From NCBI GenBank assembly GCA_900769945.1, contig CAAGIO010000028.1, positions 76,476 through 140,475 on the forward strand: a stretch of 64,000 nt of DNA. The letters run 5' to 3'. Positions 26,354 through 36,600 of the stretch are shown piece by piece. Both the position numbers and the translations under genes were made by a program. Positions within the stretch are counted from its first letter, which is position 1. The number at the start of each line of letters is the position of its first letter. Origin of the DNA: Bacteroidales bacterium (GTDB taxonomy: Bacteria > Bacteroidota > Bacteroidia > Bacteroidales > F082). The notes under the pieces were generated by a model. The model had not been told where the DNA came from. It ran no database searches and saw nothing but the letters and a program-made list of their open reading frames with translations.

Positions 26354-26382
26354 CAAAATTACACTATTTTTCGATTTGTCAA
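26354..26382 (-). promoter_or_regulatory. pyrBI promoter
   Basis: TTG (26382-26380), an 18-bp spacer and TAATTTTG (26361-26354) on the minus strand match the Bacteroidota consensus and place the start near 26350. Confidence 0.75.
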
Positions 26383-26457
26383 GATAAAAATTCATTTATT
26401 TTTTACACTGTGAATAAAAATAAACTCAAATGTAAATATAATTTTTCAAAAAAACAC

Positions 26458-26488
26458 TTGACAAGCAATTTATTATGTAATATTTTTG
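26458..26488 (+). promoter_or_regulatory. Promoter of the exported-protein / RHS operon
   Basis: TTG (26458-26460), a 20-bp spacer and TATTTTTG (26481-26488) stand about 130 nt before the first gene. The long leader between them holds no further gene that I can support. Confidence 0.65.
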
Positions 26489-26627
26489 TCGTTGAAAATA
26501 ACACTAAAAATAGGAGGTTAACATGCAGGATAAAACAATTTGAATCAGTCCGGGATTTAGGCACAAGTAATTCTGGATGATGACCATCTATTGTGCGAAA
26601 ATATTTACTAACTAAACCAAAATTATT

Positions 26628-27704
26628 ATGAGACCAAAAATAAAAAAAAGTTTTGCACTTTGTGTGCTGTTCGTTTCTATTATTACTGTAGGTGTGATAT
26701 CCTGCAAGAAACAAAATGTTGAACCCTTAAATACTAAAACCGCACCAACAATTGACAATATAGAATATAGTGACTTGGCAAAGTCTGTTGTCGGCAAGAT
26801 AAAAAAGTTTAAGAATCAGTTGTCTGACATAGAGTTTGTCACAAGGGAGACGTCGTATATGCCGTTAGACAGTGTTATATGGAACGTCGAGGCGTTGTTT
26901 AATGTGTCATACGCATTTCCTGAGAATAAATGTACAGAGACTGTCAAGCAGAATCTTGTTTTTACGGTTAACGTCAATGACGAAGATGAAGTCTTGATGA
27001 GAGAAGTATATGACCTTTATGAAGATGTGACAAAAAACGTGAGAGAAGTCTATGCAAATGACGGTATCACCAGTGAAAAGTCATTATTTGCTGTGGTTGT
27101 TGATGAGGGGATGCGCCATGGGAGCTGTGTTGATGTAGTCGTCACAGTTATTTCTGGTAAGGCCGGCACTTCTACATCTTCAGAATTGTATGAGAATCCT
27201 TTCGGTCCGGGCGACTGCTGGTACTATGGAGAGTATGGTGGCTCATGTGAGGACCCTTCTATTTTGTATGATGCTGCGGAAATCTTGGAAGATAGCATAA
27301 ATTATAACTATGCAGAATGTCCAGTTCCTTATTATGGATATAGAGGAATAAATATGAATCTTGTAGAATATGCATTACTTGGCAATGAGTATGTGGACTC
27401 AAATAATGAGCCTTATATTTTCTTCTGGAAAGAAGATGATGTGCCGTCTTATTATTTGGATTTTGAAGACTTGAATTATTATTACAAAAGGGAGTTAAAG
27501 GTTCTGTTGGAATTGTTTCCAGAAGACCTAATTGCTCAAGGAATGATGCCAATTGCCCCCGCCTTTTTAAATGTTGATATTCAAGGAATTAATACTACAA
27601 TTGATGGTGTCAGTTATTTGATACATAGGAATTCAATCACTTATGGTTGTAGATTGTTGATACCAGAGAGTGAATTGGATCCTGCAAGAAATATTTTAAA
27701 TTAG
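26628..27704 (+). CDS. Lipoprotein of unknown function, first gene of the RHS operon
   Basis: I do not recognise the 358-residue family. The N-terminus is a lipoprotein signal ('FALCVLFVSIITVGVISCKKQ', lipobox VISC). The rest is acidic and rich in Tyr, with a segment 'NPFGPGDCWYYGEYGGSCEDP' around residues 186-206 in which paired cysteines may form a disulfide, and a helical 'DAAEILEDSINYNYA' part. It is the first of five genes separated by 9-21 nt that all encode exported proteins. It is probably anchored in the outer membrane and may help export or hold the RHS product; this is a guess from position. Confidence 0.75.
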   Translation: MRPKIKKSFALCVLFVSIITVGVISCKKQNVEPLNTKTAPTIDNIEYSDLAKSVVGKIKKFKNQLSDIEFVTRETSYMPLDSVIWNVEALFNVSYAFPENKCTETVKQNLVFTVNVNDEDEVLMREVYDLYEDVTKNVREVYANDGITSEKSLFAVVVDEGMRHGSCVDVVVTVISGKAGTSTSSELYENPFGPGDCWYYGEYGGSCEDPSILYDAAEILEDSINYNYAECPVPYYGYRGINMNLVEYALLGNEYVDSNNEPYIFFWKEDDVPSYYLDFEDLNYYYKRELKVLLELFPEDLIAQGMMPIAPAFLNVDIQGINTTIDGVSYLIHRNSITYGCRLLIPESELDPARNILN

Positions 27705-27725
27705 AAATTTTAAATTAAATTAGTT

Positions 27726-29195
27726 ATGAAACAAATCCTTGTTGCAATATTTTGTCTTATTGCTATTTCGTTAAATGCCCAATCATGGGATATTTTTACA
27801 CCTGTTAATGGCGCATTACACAATTATGGAGGAACTTCAACTGCTGCGGGCGAATATGTTGTAGGTTTATTAAGAGAAGATGATGATTTTTTGAAAGGTC
27901 ATATCGTTTTTATTGATAAGGAAGGCAACTATAAGCTGAAAACGTTTTTGCATGACAAATATAATACTATGTTATGTGGAGCTATTGGTTTTGAAAATGG
28001 TAACGCACTTGTTGTTGGTGGAATGAATTGGGCAGGAGAGGGTAAAGAAAGAAGTATTTTATTGGTAATGGTTGTCAATCCAGACCTTGATGTTATTACC
28101 GAACATAGATACGAGATTGACGAATCCCTTGACCATATCTCATCTACCGCTTATCTTGAATATGATGAAAATGGAGATATCATATTGGCTTTACAATGTG
28201 GAATCATGAATAATTCAGTATTCGAAGGCGTACCATATATGTGTAAGTTAGATACAGAAGGTAATTTGTTAAAAACCAAGTGTATTGATGAAGATTTGGG
28301 GATATCAGGTAGAGATATTACCGGTATGACCATGGTGCCGAATAGTAATCAGATATTGTTGTTTGCATCGGGATTGTTTTATGGTGCAAATTTAGGTGCT
28401 TGTTATCTTGATGAGGATTTTAACGTTCTCAATAAGTATCTGACCCGTAGAGGTGTTTTCAGGTACTATTCCAATTTTTGGAAAGATGACGAGCACTTTA
28501 TTGCATCTACAATTGAAACTGAAGATGTTGGACCGTATAACATATATGATGTGAGCCTTTATGAGGTTGATAAAGAGTTCAACTATTACAATACACTTGT
28601 GTTACATAGGGCTGATACCAGTACTGTTACTGCTCAAATCACTTCAATAGTCCCTATTAATGAAAACTATATGTATGTCGCCGGATTTAAGCCGGTGTTT
28701 AATTCCAATGTAATTAGTGATATTGTTGTGTGGATAGTTGACAAAAACCTTAATGTACATGGAGCAAAGACATTAGCGCGGGATAATTCTTATAATTATC
28801 TTCTGGGGTGTCAAGGAACAACAGAAGAAGGTGGAGTTATTCTGTATGGTCATTCAAAATTGTTAGATAATACCGAAATGATGTCAATATGGAAGCTTAT
28901 TCCAGAAGATTTTGGATTGTCATTGTCAGTGAATGAAGTCGCACAGGATAACTCAAAGACTGCGGTATATCCAAATCCAACGAATGAAGTAATTAATATT
29001 CCGGTCAGAGATTTAAAAGGGAACTATTCGATTTCTATTTGGGACATGTCAGGAATAAAGTATTTCGATATGAGTGTTGGCAAAGAAGGAGAAGAACTGT
29101 CTGTTGATGTCTCATCATTGCCAAGTGGAACTTATTTTTATGAGATAGTCGTTGGTAAACAACGAGTTAAGAAAGGAACATTTATTAAAAACTGA
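27726..29195 (+). CDS. T9SS-exported protein, beta-propeller-like, type A sorting domain
   Basis: The 489-residue protein has a signal peptide (MKQILVAIFCLIAISLNAQS) and a C-terminal type A T9SS sorting domain ('TAVYPNPTNEVINIPV', 'ISIWDMSGIKYF', 'LPSGTYFYEIVVGKQRVKKGTFIKN'). The middle 380 residues are beta-rich with repeated 'G-x-E-N-G-N/D-x-I' and 'K-L-D-T-E-G-N' units like the blades of delta-propellers in surface proteins. It should be exported across the outer membrane and attached to the surface. It is co-transcribed with the RHS gene. Confidence 0.85.
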   Translation: MKQILVAIFCLIAISLNAQSWDIFTPVNGALHNYGGTSTAAGEYVVGLLREDDDFLKGHIVFIDKEGNYKLKTFLHDKYNTMLCGAIGFENGNALVVGGMNWAGEGKERSILLVMVVNPDLDVITEHRYEIDESLDHISSTAYLEYDENGDIILALQCGIMNNSVFEGVPYMCKLDTEGNLLKTKCIDEDLGISGRDITGMTMVPNSNQILLFASGLFYGANLGACYLDEDFNVLNKYLTRRGVFRYYSNFWKDDEHFIASTIETEDVGPYNIYDVSLYEVDKEFNYYNTLVLHRADTSTVTAQITSIVPINENYMYVAGFKPVFNSNVISDIVVWIVDKNLNVHGAKTLARDNSYNYLLGCQGTTEEGGVILYGHSKLLDNTEMMSIWKLIPEDFGLSLSVNEVAQDNSKTAVYPNPTNEVINIPVRDLKGNYSISIWDMSGIKYFDMSVGKEGEELSVDVSSLPSGTYFYEIVVGKQRVKKGTFIKN

Positions 29196-29216
29196 ATAAC
29201 CTAAAAACCAAAATTT

Positions 29217-30206
29217 ATGAAACCTAATTTTTTTATCACATTTTTTTTAATTTTTGCTGTTGGAAATTCGATTATTGCACAAGACAAGGGAGGATGTGAC
29301 CTTTGTGGGCCTACGGGTGCAACTCAGAATCAGGCAAACGGCAACTATTCGGTTACTTTTGGAGTCGGTAACGAGTCAAATGGAATCTGCTCCATGGCGG
29401 CAGGACAAGGTTGTAAGGCCGCCGGAGCGTCATCTTTCGCACTGGGACGATTCCTTAGAGCTAATGCAACGAATGCAATCGTAATAGGAGGAGGAACAGA
29501 TAATAGCGACTCAAAAGCACTCATAAACCCGCTGCCAGGTACACTCATGGTAGGGTTTAATAGCCAGAAACCAACATTGTTTGTTAGCTCCTCAAATGGC
29601 GGCATCTCCACAGGTAAGATTGGTGTTGGAAATGTTACTAATCCAAAGGCGAAAATACATCTTCTTTCGGATAATAATGAAGATGCTGGCCTGATTCTTG
29701 AGACTTCAAATAAAAATACAAAAAAGGCATACCTGCAACTGTATGACCTGAACCACAAAATAGAGGTGTCAAATAGAGGGATGAGTATAGTCTCGGATAA
29801 TGATAATATGAGTATTGATGCCAACTCTATCAGGATGAATGGCAGGGTGGGAATAAACATAGATAACACATTCTCAGGTAATTATGACTATGCCCTTGCC
29901 GTGAATGGAGGACTTCTCACATCAGAGGTGTTTATCAAGGAGGTAGATGAGTGGCATGACGATGTCTTTAACCCCGACTACCAACTGATGTCGTTAGATG
30001 AGTTGGAACTATATGTTGAACAAAATAATCATTTGCCGGAGCTGCCTTCAGAAACTGACGTGATTTCAGAAGGGTATGCTCTCGGCCAAATGGACGGACT
30101 CCTCTTGAAAAAAATAGAAGAACTAACACTGTATATCTTTGACTTGCAGAAACAGCTTCGTACTCAAGAAGAGAGAATACATGAGTTAGAGGAATCGGAA
30201 TATTAA
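29217..30206 (+). CDS. Secreted protein with YadA-head-like repeats and C-terminal coiled coil
   Basis: The 329-residue protein has a signal peptide ending in IIAQ. Residues 40-90 have the repeat style of trimeric adhesin heads ('SVTFGVGNESNGICSMAAGQGCKAAGASSFALGRFLRANATN'-type). Residues 130-220 resemble tail-fibre-type strands ('GKIGVGNVTNPKAKIHLLSDN'). The C-terminus ('HLPELPSETDVISEGYALGQMDGLLLKKIEELTLYIFDLQKQ'-type, residues 275-329) matches the end of many Bacteroidota fibre proteins, where it forms a trimeric coiled coil. It is probably a surface fibre. No T9SS sorting domain is present. Confidence 0.75.
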   Translation: MKPNFFITFFLIFAVGNSIIAQDKGGCDLCGPTGATQNQANGNYSVTFGVGNESNGICSMAAGQGCKAAGASSFALGRFLRANATNAIVIGGGTDNSDSKALINPLPGTLMVGFNSQKPTLFVSSSNGGISTGKIGVGNVTNPKAKIHLLSDNNEDAGLILETSNKNTKKAYLQLYDLNHKIEVSNRGMSIVSDNDNMSIDANSIRMNGRVGINIDNTFSGNYDYALAVNGGLLTSEVFIKEVDEWHDDVFNPDYQLMSLDELELYVEQNNHLPELPSETDVISEGYALGQMDGLLLKKIEELTLYIFDLQKQLRTQEERIHELEESEY

Positions 30207-30225
30207 TACATTTTGCCTTACTACT

Positions 30226-30648
30226 ATGAATGCGAAATATTTTATGATATTTCTTGGGCTGTTTTTTTGTGTGTTAGTATGCAATGACGCTATGGCCCAA
30301 AAATGTATAAAGTTCCGATATGATGCGAGTGGCAATAGGGTGTGGAGACATGTCGCTAACGACTGCTATGAGATTAGAGAAGTGTCGGAAGTGACGGAAC
30401 TTGATGAATCAGAAATAAAGATTTTCCCTAATCCCGCTAATGAACAGATTCAGATAATACTGCCATCAAACTTAAACCTTGACTATTCTTTTTATGAGTT
30501 GTTTAACCTTAATGGTGTGAAAATCAAAGAGGGCAGAGTTAAAAGTCAAGAGACTGTTATCAATATAGAAGATGTAGATAGCGGTGTGTACTTGTTAAAA
30601 GTGTATTATGGTGAAGAGATGCAGTCAAAAATAATTTTGAAACAATAA
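30226..30648 (+). CDS. Small T9SS protein with one YD-like unit
   Basis: The 140-residue protein has a signal peptide (to 'NDAMAQK'), a short segment 'CIKFRYDASGNRVWRHVANDC' that looks like a single RHS/YD repeat, and a type A T9SS sorting domain ('IKIFPNPANEQIQIILP', 'FNLNGVKIKEG', 'DSGVYLLKVYYGEEMQSKIILKQ'). It lies 9 nt before the giant RHS gene, which itself has no sorting domain. It may be an adaptor that places the RHS protein on the T9SS route; this is an inference from domain content and position. Confidence 0.8.
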   Translation: MNAKYFMIFLGLFFCVLVCNDAMAQKCIKFRYDASGNRVWRHVANDCYEIREVSEVTELDESEIKIFPNPANEQIQIILPSNLNLDYSFYELFNLNGVKIKEGRVKSQETVINIEDVDSGVYLLKVYYGEEMQSKIILKQ

Positions 30649-30657
30649 ACCAATTTT

Positions 30658-33600
30658 ATGAAAAAGAGCTTATTTTTATTTTTAATATTTTTTTACGTAG
30701 CGGCGTTGTATTCTCAGGATACCTTTCATGAGACCGAAATGGAGGTTGATATGGTGGTTCCAAGTGAAAAGAGCTGCTTGTTCGAGGCTTCGTTCTCGAT
30801 AAAACTGAAAGAGGGATTCTATAGTAATCCCTCTGCCGACAATGATGTCTGCTTGAGAATAAACAGATATGGCGTTTTCCCTCCAGCGGCAGGTTTGGAA
30901 GGCGGCCCTTCGCCATCAAGTGACGGAGTGGTCGGAGCATTGCCCTCAATAGTAAATGTTAGCGATTTGGGTGGACTTATTTACTCCATCCCTGTTCAAG
31001 TGCCGGTGGGTATTGCGAATATGACCCCTAATATAGGGATAACCTATAATAGTCAGTCGTCAAACGGGATTCTCGGCTGGGGCTGGAATATCTCAGGGCT
31101 TTCGGCAATTAAACGTGTCGGAAAGACCTTGTACCATGATGGTGAGACATCTTCTGTCAACTTCAAAGACGACAGGTACTCTCTCGATGGGCATAGGTTG
31201 ATTGTATGCTCAGGCGAATATGGAGCAAATGGTTCTGAATACAAGACGGAACTTGACGAGATGAGCCGTATTGTAGCTTATTCAAAAGGCGGTGACGGCC
31301 CCTCTTATTTCATAGTAAATAAAGCAGATGGTACTACTTGGGAGTATGGCAATTCTGAAGATACCCGTCTTCAAACGAAGAATAGAGGTGACAGGATTAT
31401 TACTTGGTTTGTGAATAAGATTGTTGATGCTGATGGTAATTATATGGTTTTCAAATATTTGGAGAATACAGATACCGGAGAGTCATATATTGACAAAATA
31501 GAATACACATTGAATGATAAGGCAGGTATCGCTTCAATGTACTCGGTATGTTTCTGCTATGAGAACCGCGTTGACCCTGAAGTGTGCTATGTGGCAGGCA
31601 ATGAAGTGCAAAACAATAAAATATTAAAAAATATCGTCGTTAAGAACTCTTCTAATGCTGAACTGTTTAACTACTCGTTTGATTATCTTGAACCGGGAGT
31701 GTATGGTAATAATAAAAAATTTCTTTATTACCGCTTGAACAGCATCGGCCTTACTGTTGACGGTATGAAACTAAATCCGACTATTATTAATTGGAATAAG
31801 GAGAATAAACATTATAATGTTGATTTTCAGTCATTCCCATTAGAAAAGATGGCGTTTAATAAAGTGCCTTTTGTTGGAGATTTCAATGGTGACGGTTATT
31901 CTGATGTCTTGACCGTACCTTACAAGACGGGTGAAGTGTATAATGATGATGTGATTATTTCCATGTTGTTGAATAATGGTGACGGTACATTCCGAAGCTC
32001 CCCGTCATGGACACAACAAATTGATAATACTCTTGATTGGATTTATGTGGCAGACATCAATGGCGATTATTTAGATGATATTGTTGCCTATTTTGTGAAC
32101 CCTGATAATGGTCCTTGGAAAACAAGAATAAAAGCCTACTTGAATAATGGTGATTGCTCTTTCTCGTATATCGGGGGCTATTATTCTGATACTCCGTTCA
32201 ATATTTTTCCCGGCAAGTTCGGGTCTCAGACGAAGACTTCTTTTTTTGTCAGACATTATTCAAATAGTTCTAATTATGATGCGAGTGTCTTGTTCTTTTA
32301 TGGTGGAACAGTTGAAATACAGAATCTTGGGAAATTTAAATCCATTTCTGATTCTGAACGTTTTCTTGTTGAGGATGTTGACGGCGATGGGTTGTCGGAA
32401 GTGTTTTGTATGAATCCGAAAAACACTGTTGTTGCAAATATCCTTTTTAAAGGTGGCCAATATTCGTTTGTGGAGAAGTTTACCGATAATAATTTGTGCA
32501 GCAACGATTTCGTCTTTCCCGGAGATTTTAATGGTGACGGATATTCAGATTTTTTAAAATACAATGTTAAGACGAATTGGACCGTGATGTTGTCTGACGG
32601 AATATTGCTGAAAACTCCTGTGAATTGTAAGAATAATAGTATGTTGGGAAATATCGCCTTACAGCCTTATGACAGGTATGAATGCTCTTTAAAAACTCTT
32701 TCTGCCCCGGCGGTTACAATGAGGGTCGCTGATTTTGATGGTGATGGAAAGTCTGATGTAGGAGCTTTCAGGCATAGTGCTGGTAATTATTATATGCTTC
32801 TCGGAACGAAAATGATTCGCCAAAGCGACGGCTCCTACGGATTTGCTGATATTCGTCGAAACTATTTTAATATCAATAACTCTAATCAGTTTGTGCATGT
32901 AGGAAATTTCCTCGGACGAGAGAATGCTAGTGTCTTGGCAAGCGTTCATCACAATCCTTACTCTGCCGAAGTACCAAAAATCGTTTCTCTATTCCCGCAG
33001 TCTTCCAAGTATAGTGTCGAGAGGATTACTGATGGCTTGGGAAATGCCCGCGGTTTTCAATATGAATATCTGATGCCAAATAAGCAAGATTCGTTCTATG
33101 GATTTAATCTCGAATGGATGAACGACGATTTGAAGACAACAACGCTTCCTGTTCGGGCAATCTTCTCTGATACAACGTTCTCGGTTAATAATAACCCTTG
33201 TGTTACAAGATATTTCTATGAAAATGCAATGCATCATGTTTCAGGGCATGGAATAATAGGATTCAAGAAGCAATCAACAAAACATTTCATTAATAATTCG
33301 TTTTCAAGCTCAACGGTAATTGAAAATGAAGTTAATACCTTGAACGATGAGTCACTGCTGCTGCCAGAAAAACGAATGGTATATAATAATGTAGAACAAC
33401 TTGTTGAAAAAGAAGAGTATCACTATGACAAATATTCCTGCACAAAAAACAAACTTGTGGTGATGCCTTTGTTAATACTAAAGAGTACTACATATTACGA
33501 TCCTGACTGTTCGGGTAGTGTCCTTAAGGTTGTAGTAGAAAATAGAGCTTATGACAGTGATAATAAGGGACATGAATATTACGATATTGTAAACTTGAAT

Positions 33601-36600
33601 AGAGTTGTATCGGGCTTTGATGACAAGAACTGTGGCGATGATGCAGAAATGTATAGATATTGGATTGAAAATACTTGTGAGTTTGATAATGATTTATCAG
33701 GTTGGATAGTGTCAAGGCCAAAAATACAGAAATGCATATATCACTCATGTGATAGCGATGATGTGGGCAGCTGTGATATCTTTGAGTATGAACAGGATAA
33801 TCCGTATCATGTGAGAACAAAAACTAGCCTTCCCAATACAGCCATGAATTTTTCCGATAAGTTGAAGGTTACTACAGATTATTCTTATGATGTTGTTGGC
33901 CATGTCGTAATGCAGACAATAACATCTCCTTCATCTAAAAAACAGAAGACTACAAGATTGGTTTATGGGGAAAACTATCTTCACCGATTCCCAACATCTG
34001 CTGTGAATGAAAAAGGTTGGGTGATAAATAATAGTTTTGATAATGATTTCGGAATGGTTCAATCCTCTGTTGATTATAATGGTTTTAATACCTATTGTGA
34101 CTCGGATCCTTTTGAAATCACCACGGAAATATTGCTGCCTGATGGGGTGAAAAATGTGAAAACAAAACGTTGGGCGAAAGAGAACAAACACTGTCCTCAA
34201 AACGCAATGTACTTCTACTGGGAGAAAACAGCAGGTAAGAGCGAAAAACTTTCGTTCTTTGCGAAAAATGGGAATATCGTAAGGGAAGTGGCGTTCGGCC
34301 TTGATGGTGAAGCAATATACGTTGACACAGAATATGATGATCGCGGGAATGTCGCTTCTAAAACAATGCCATATTTTGCGGGAGATGAAGTGAAAAAAGT
34401 TTACTTTAGCTATGATGATAACAATAGGTTGATAAAACAAGATTGGCCTAATGGTGTTGTGAAAAATTATCGATACGATAAGAATAGAACTACAATTCAA
34501 AGTGTTTCGACTGATGGAATTGTACAGACTTTTATCGAGGAGACAAATCCTATGGGCTGGGTCTCAAAAGTGATTGATATTGGTGGAAATGAAATAGTAT
34601 ACAGTTACTATAGCGACGGAAAACTGAAAAATACCGTGATTAATAATAATGTATCAACAAAAGTGATGTATGAATATGATGGCAGACGAAACCTTAATAA
34701 AATGATAGACCCGTCGTGTGGTGAAATCACATATCAATATAACGCTTTTGGAGAGCTTGTTGAGGTTAGAGATTCAAACCATGGAGTTACTGAGTACCAG
34801 TATGACGAGCTGGGTATGATGACATTTAGGAGTGAATATAAGTCGGAAGGGGATGAAAAAACAGATACCCGTTGGTTTTATGATGTGTCTAAAGGGAAAA
34901 GAGGAACTTTGTCAAGGGTGGTATATGGCAATATTCAAGATGTTGAATATGAGTATGATGATTTGCTAAGATTGACGAGTGTAGTGGAGACAGTCCTCGG
35001 TAAGCAGTATAAAACCCAATTCCAATACGATGGGGCAAATAGGGAGAGCATTATAACTTACCCTAATGGATTCTCAATACAAAAGAAGTACTCAAACACA
35101 GGATATTACAAATCGATGGTGCGCATTGATGATGAGATGGTACTGTGGAATACAAACTCTATTGATGCCTTGGGTAATATCACGGATTATCAAGTCGGTA
35201 ATGGGCTTAGGACTGTCAGGGAATTCGACAATAGGACAAATCAAGTCAGTCTGGTTCATACAAGCAAGAGTAATAAGGTGTATCAGAACGATTCATATCA
35301 TTATGATTCATTTGGGAATATGACGGATAGGGAGAAAAATGCTGGTAATCATCAAGTTGAGAGCTTCGTGTATGATGAATACAACAGGTTGTCAGAAATC
35401 AGGCTCAATGGTGCGCTAACTGGAAGAATGGTCTATGATGATTACGGGAATATTCTTTCAAAAACATCTGATAATGTCACAGTGTATTTTGATGCCCGTT
35501 ATGATGAGGGAAGCCCGTATTCAATTAGTAGGGCAAAGACAAATCTAAATAATATTAACTCTTTTGAGCATGATATTACATATACCACATTCAATAAGAC
35601 TCATAAAATATGCAACGGTGGTGTTTGCTATAATTTAGATTATGGTTACGATTATCAGCGTGTCCGTTCAGTTGAACAGGTGGATGGAAAGGTGAAAGAA
35701 AAAGTCTATATCGGTGATTGTGAATTTGTTAATGATAATGGTAAGGATGAAATAGACATTATGCTAAAGAGTCCGATGGGTGTGTTTGCAGTTTGTAGGT
35801 TTAAAGGAGACGGTAGTAATGATGTCTTCTATATTCATAAGGACCATTTAGAATCATGGAGTATTATCACGGATGGAGATGGCGTGATAATTCAAGACGT
35901 GAGTTATGATGCTTGGGGTAATCCTCGCAACTCGGAAAGCTGGTGTGGGGAATATACAAGAGATTTGGAATTTGATAGGGGCTTCGCTGGGCAAGAGGTT
36001 GTCGCATGCTTTGGTGTCATTAATATGAACGGAAGGATGTACGACCCGTTGGTCTCTGTGATGATGAGTCCTGACAGATACATACAGAGCCCCGACTTCT
36101 CTCAGAACTATAATCGCTATTCTTATTGCCTTGATAACCCTCTGAAATACTACGACCCAACAGGGTATTGGATTGAATGGGTGGCTTACGGATTGTTTAG
36201 TGGTGTCGTTAATGTTGTGACAAATATAGATGATGTTGATAATTTTGGTGAAGGAGCCATGTTGTTTGGTGCCGGTTTTGTAAAAGGCTGCCTGATGAAT
36301 TGTTTCGCGTCTTGTTCATGGGGAGTGCAGATGGCCGGCGCAGTTGTTGGGAGCGTGGTAAAGGCAGGAGTGAATAATTACGTTAAGCAAAACGCGGGCT
36401 CAAATAGCTGGGCAAATATTAATAAGGATGAACTTAAGGAGGAGATGCTTTTTGCCTTCGGATATAGCCTCACATCATCGGTGTTGAATGCGAATATCTA
36501 TCAGCCGGAAGGTGGTGATGAAAGTGTCAGCCTCATTACTATGATAAATGAAAAATATCCAGACCTTCATGTTGTAGAGACTTCTGTCGCTACGTTTGTA

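Noticed and set aside
26222..26413. Plus-strand frame of 63 codons, lysine-rich at its start
   Set aside because: It is the antisense of the pyrBI attenuator; the A tracts that give the lysines are the T tracts of the terminator.
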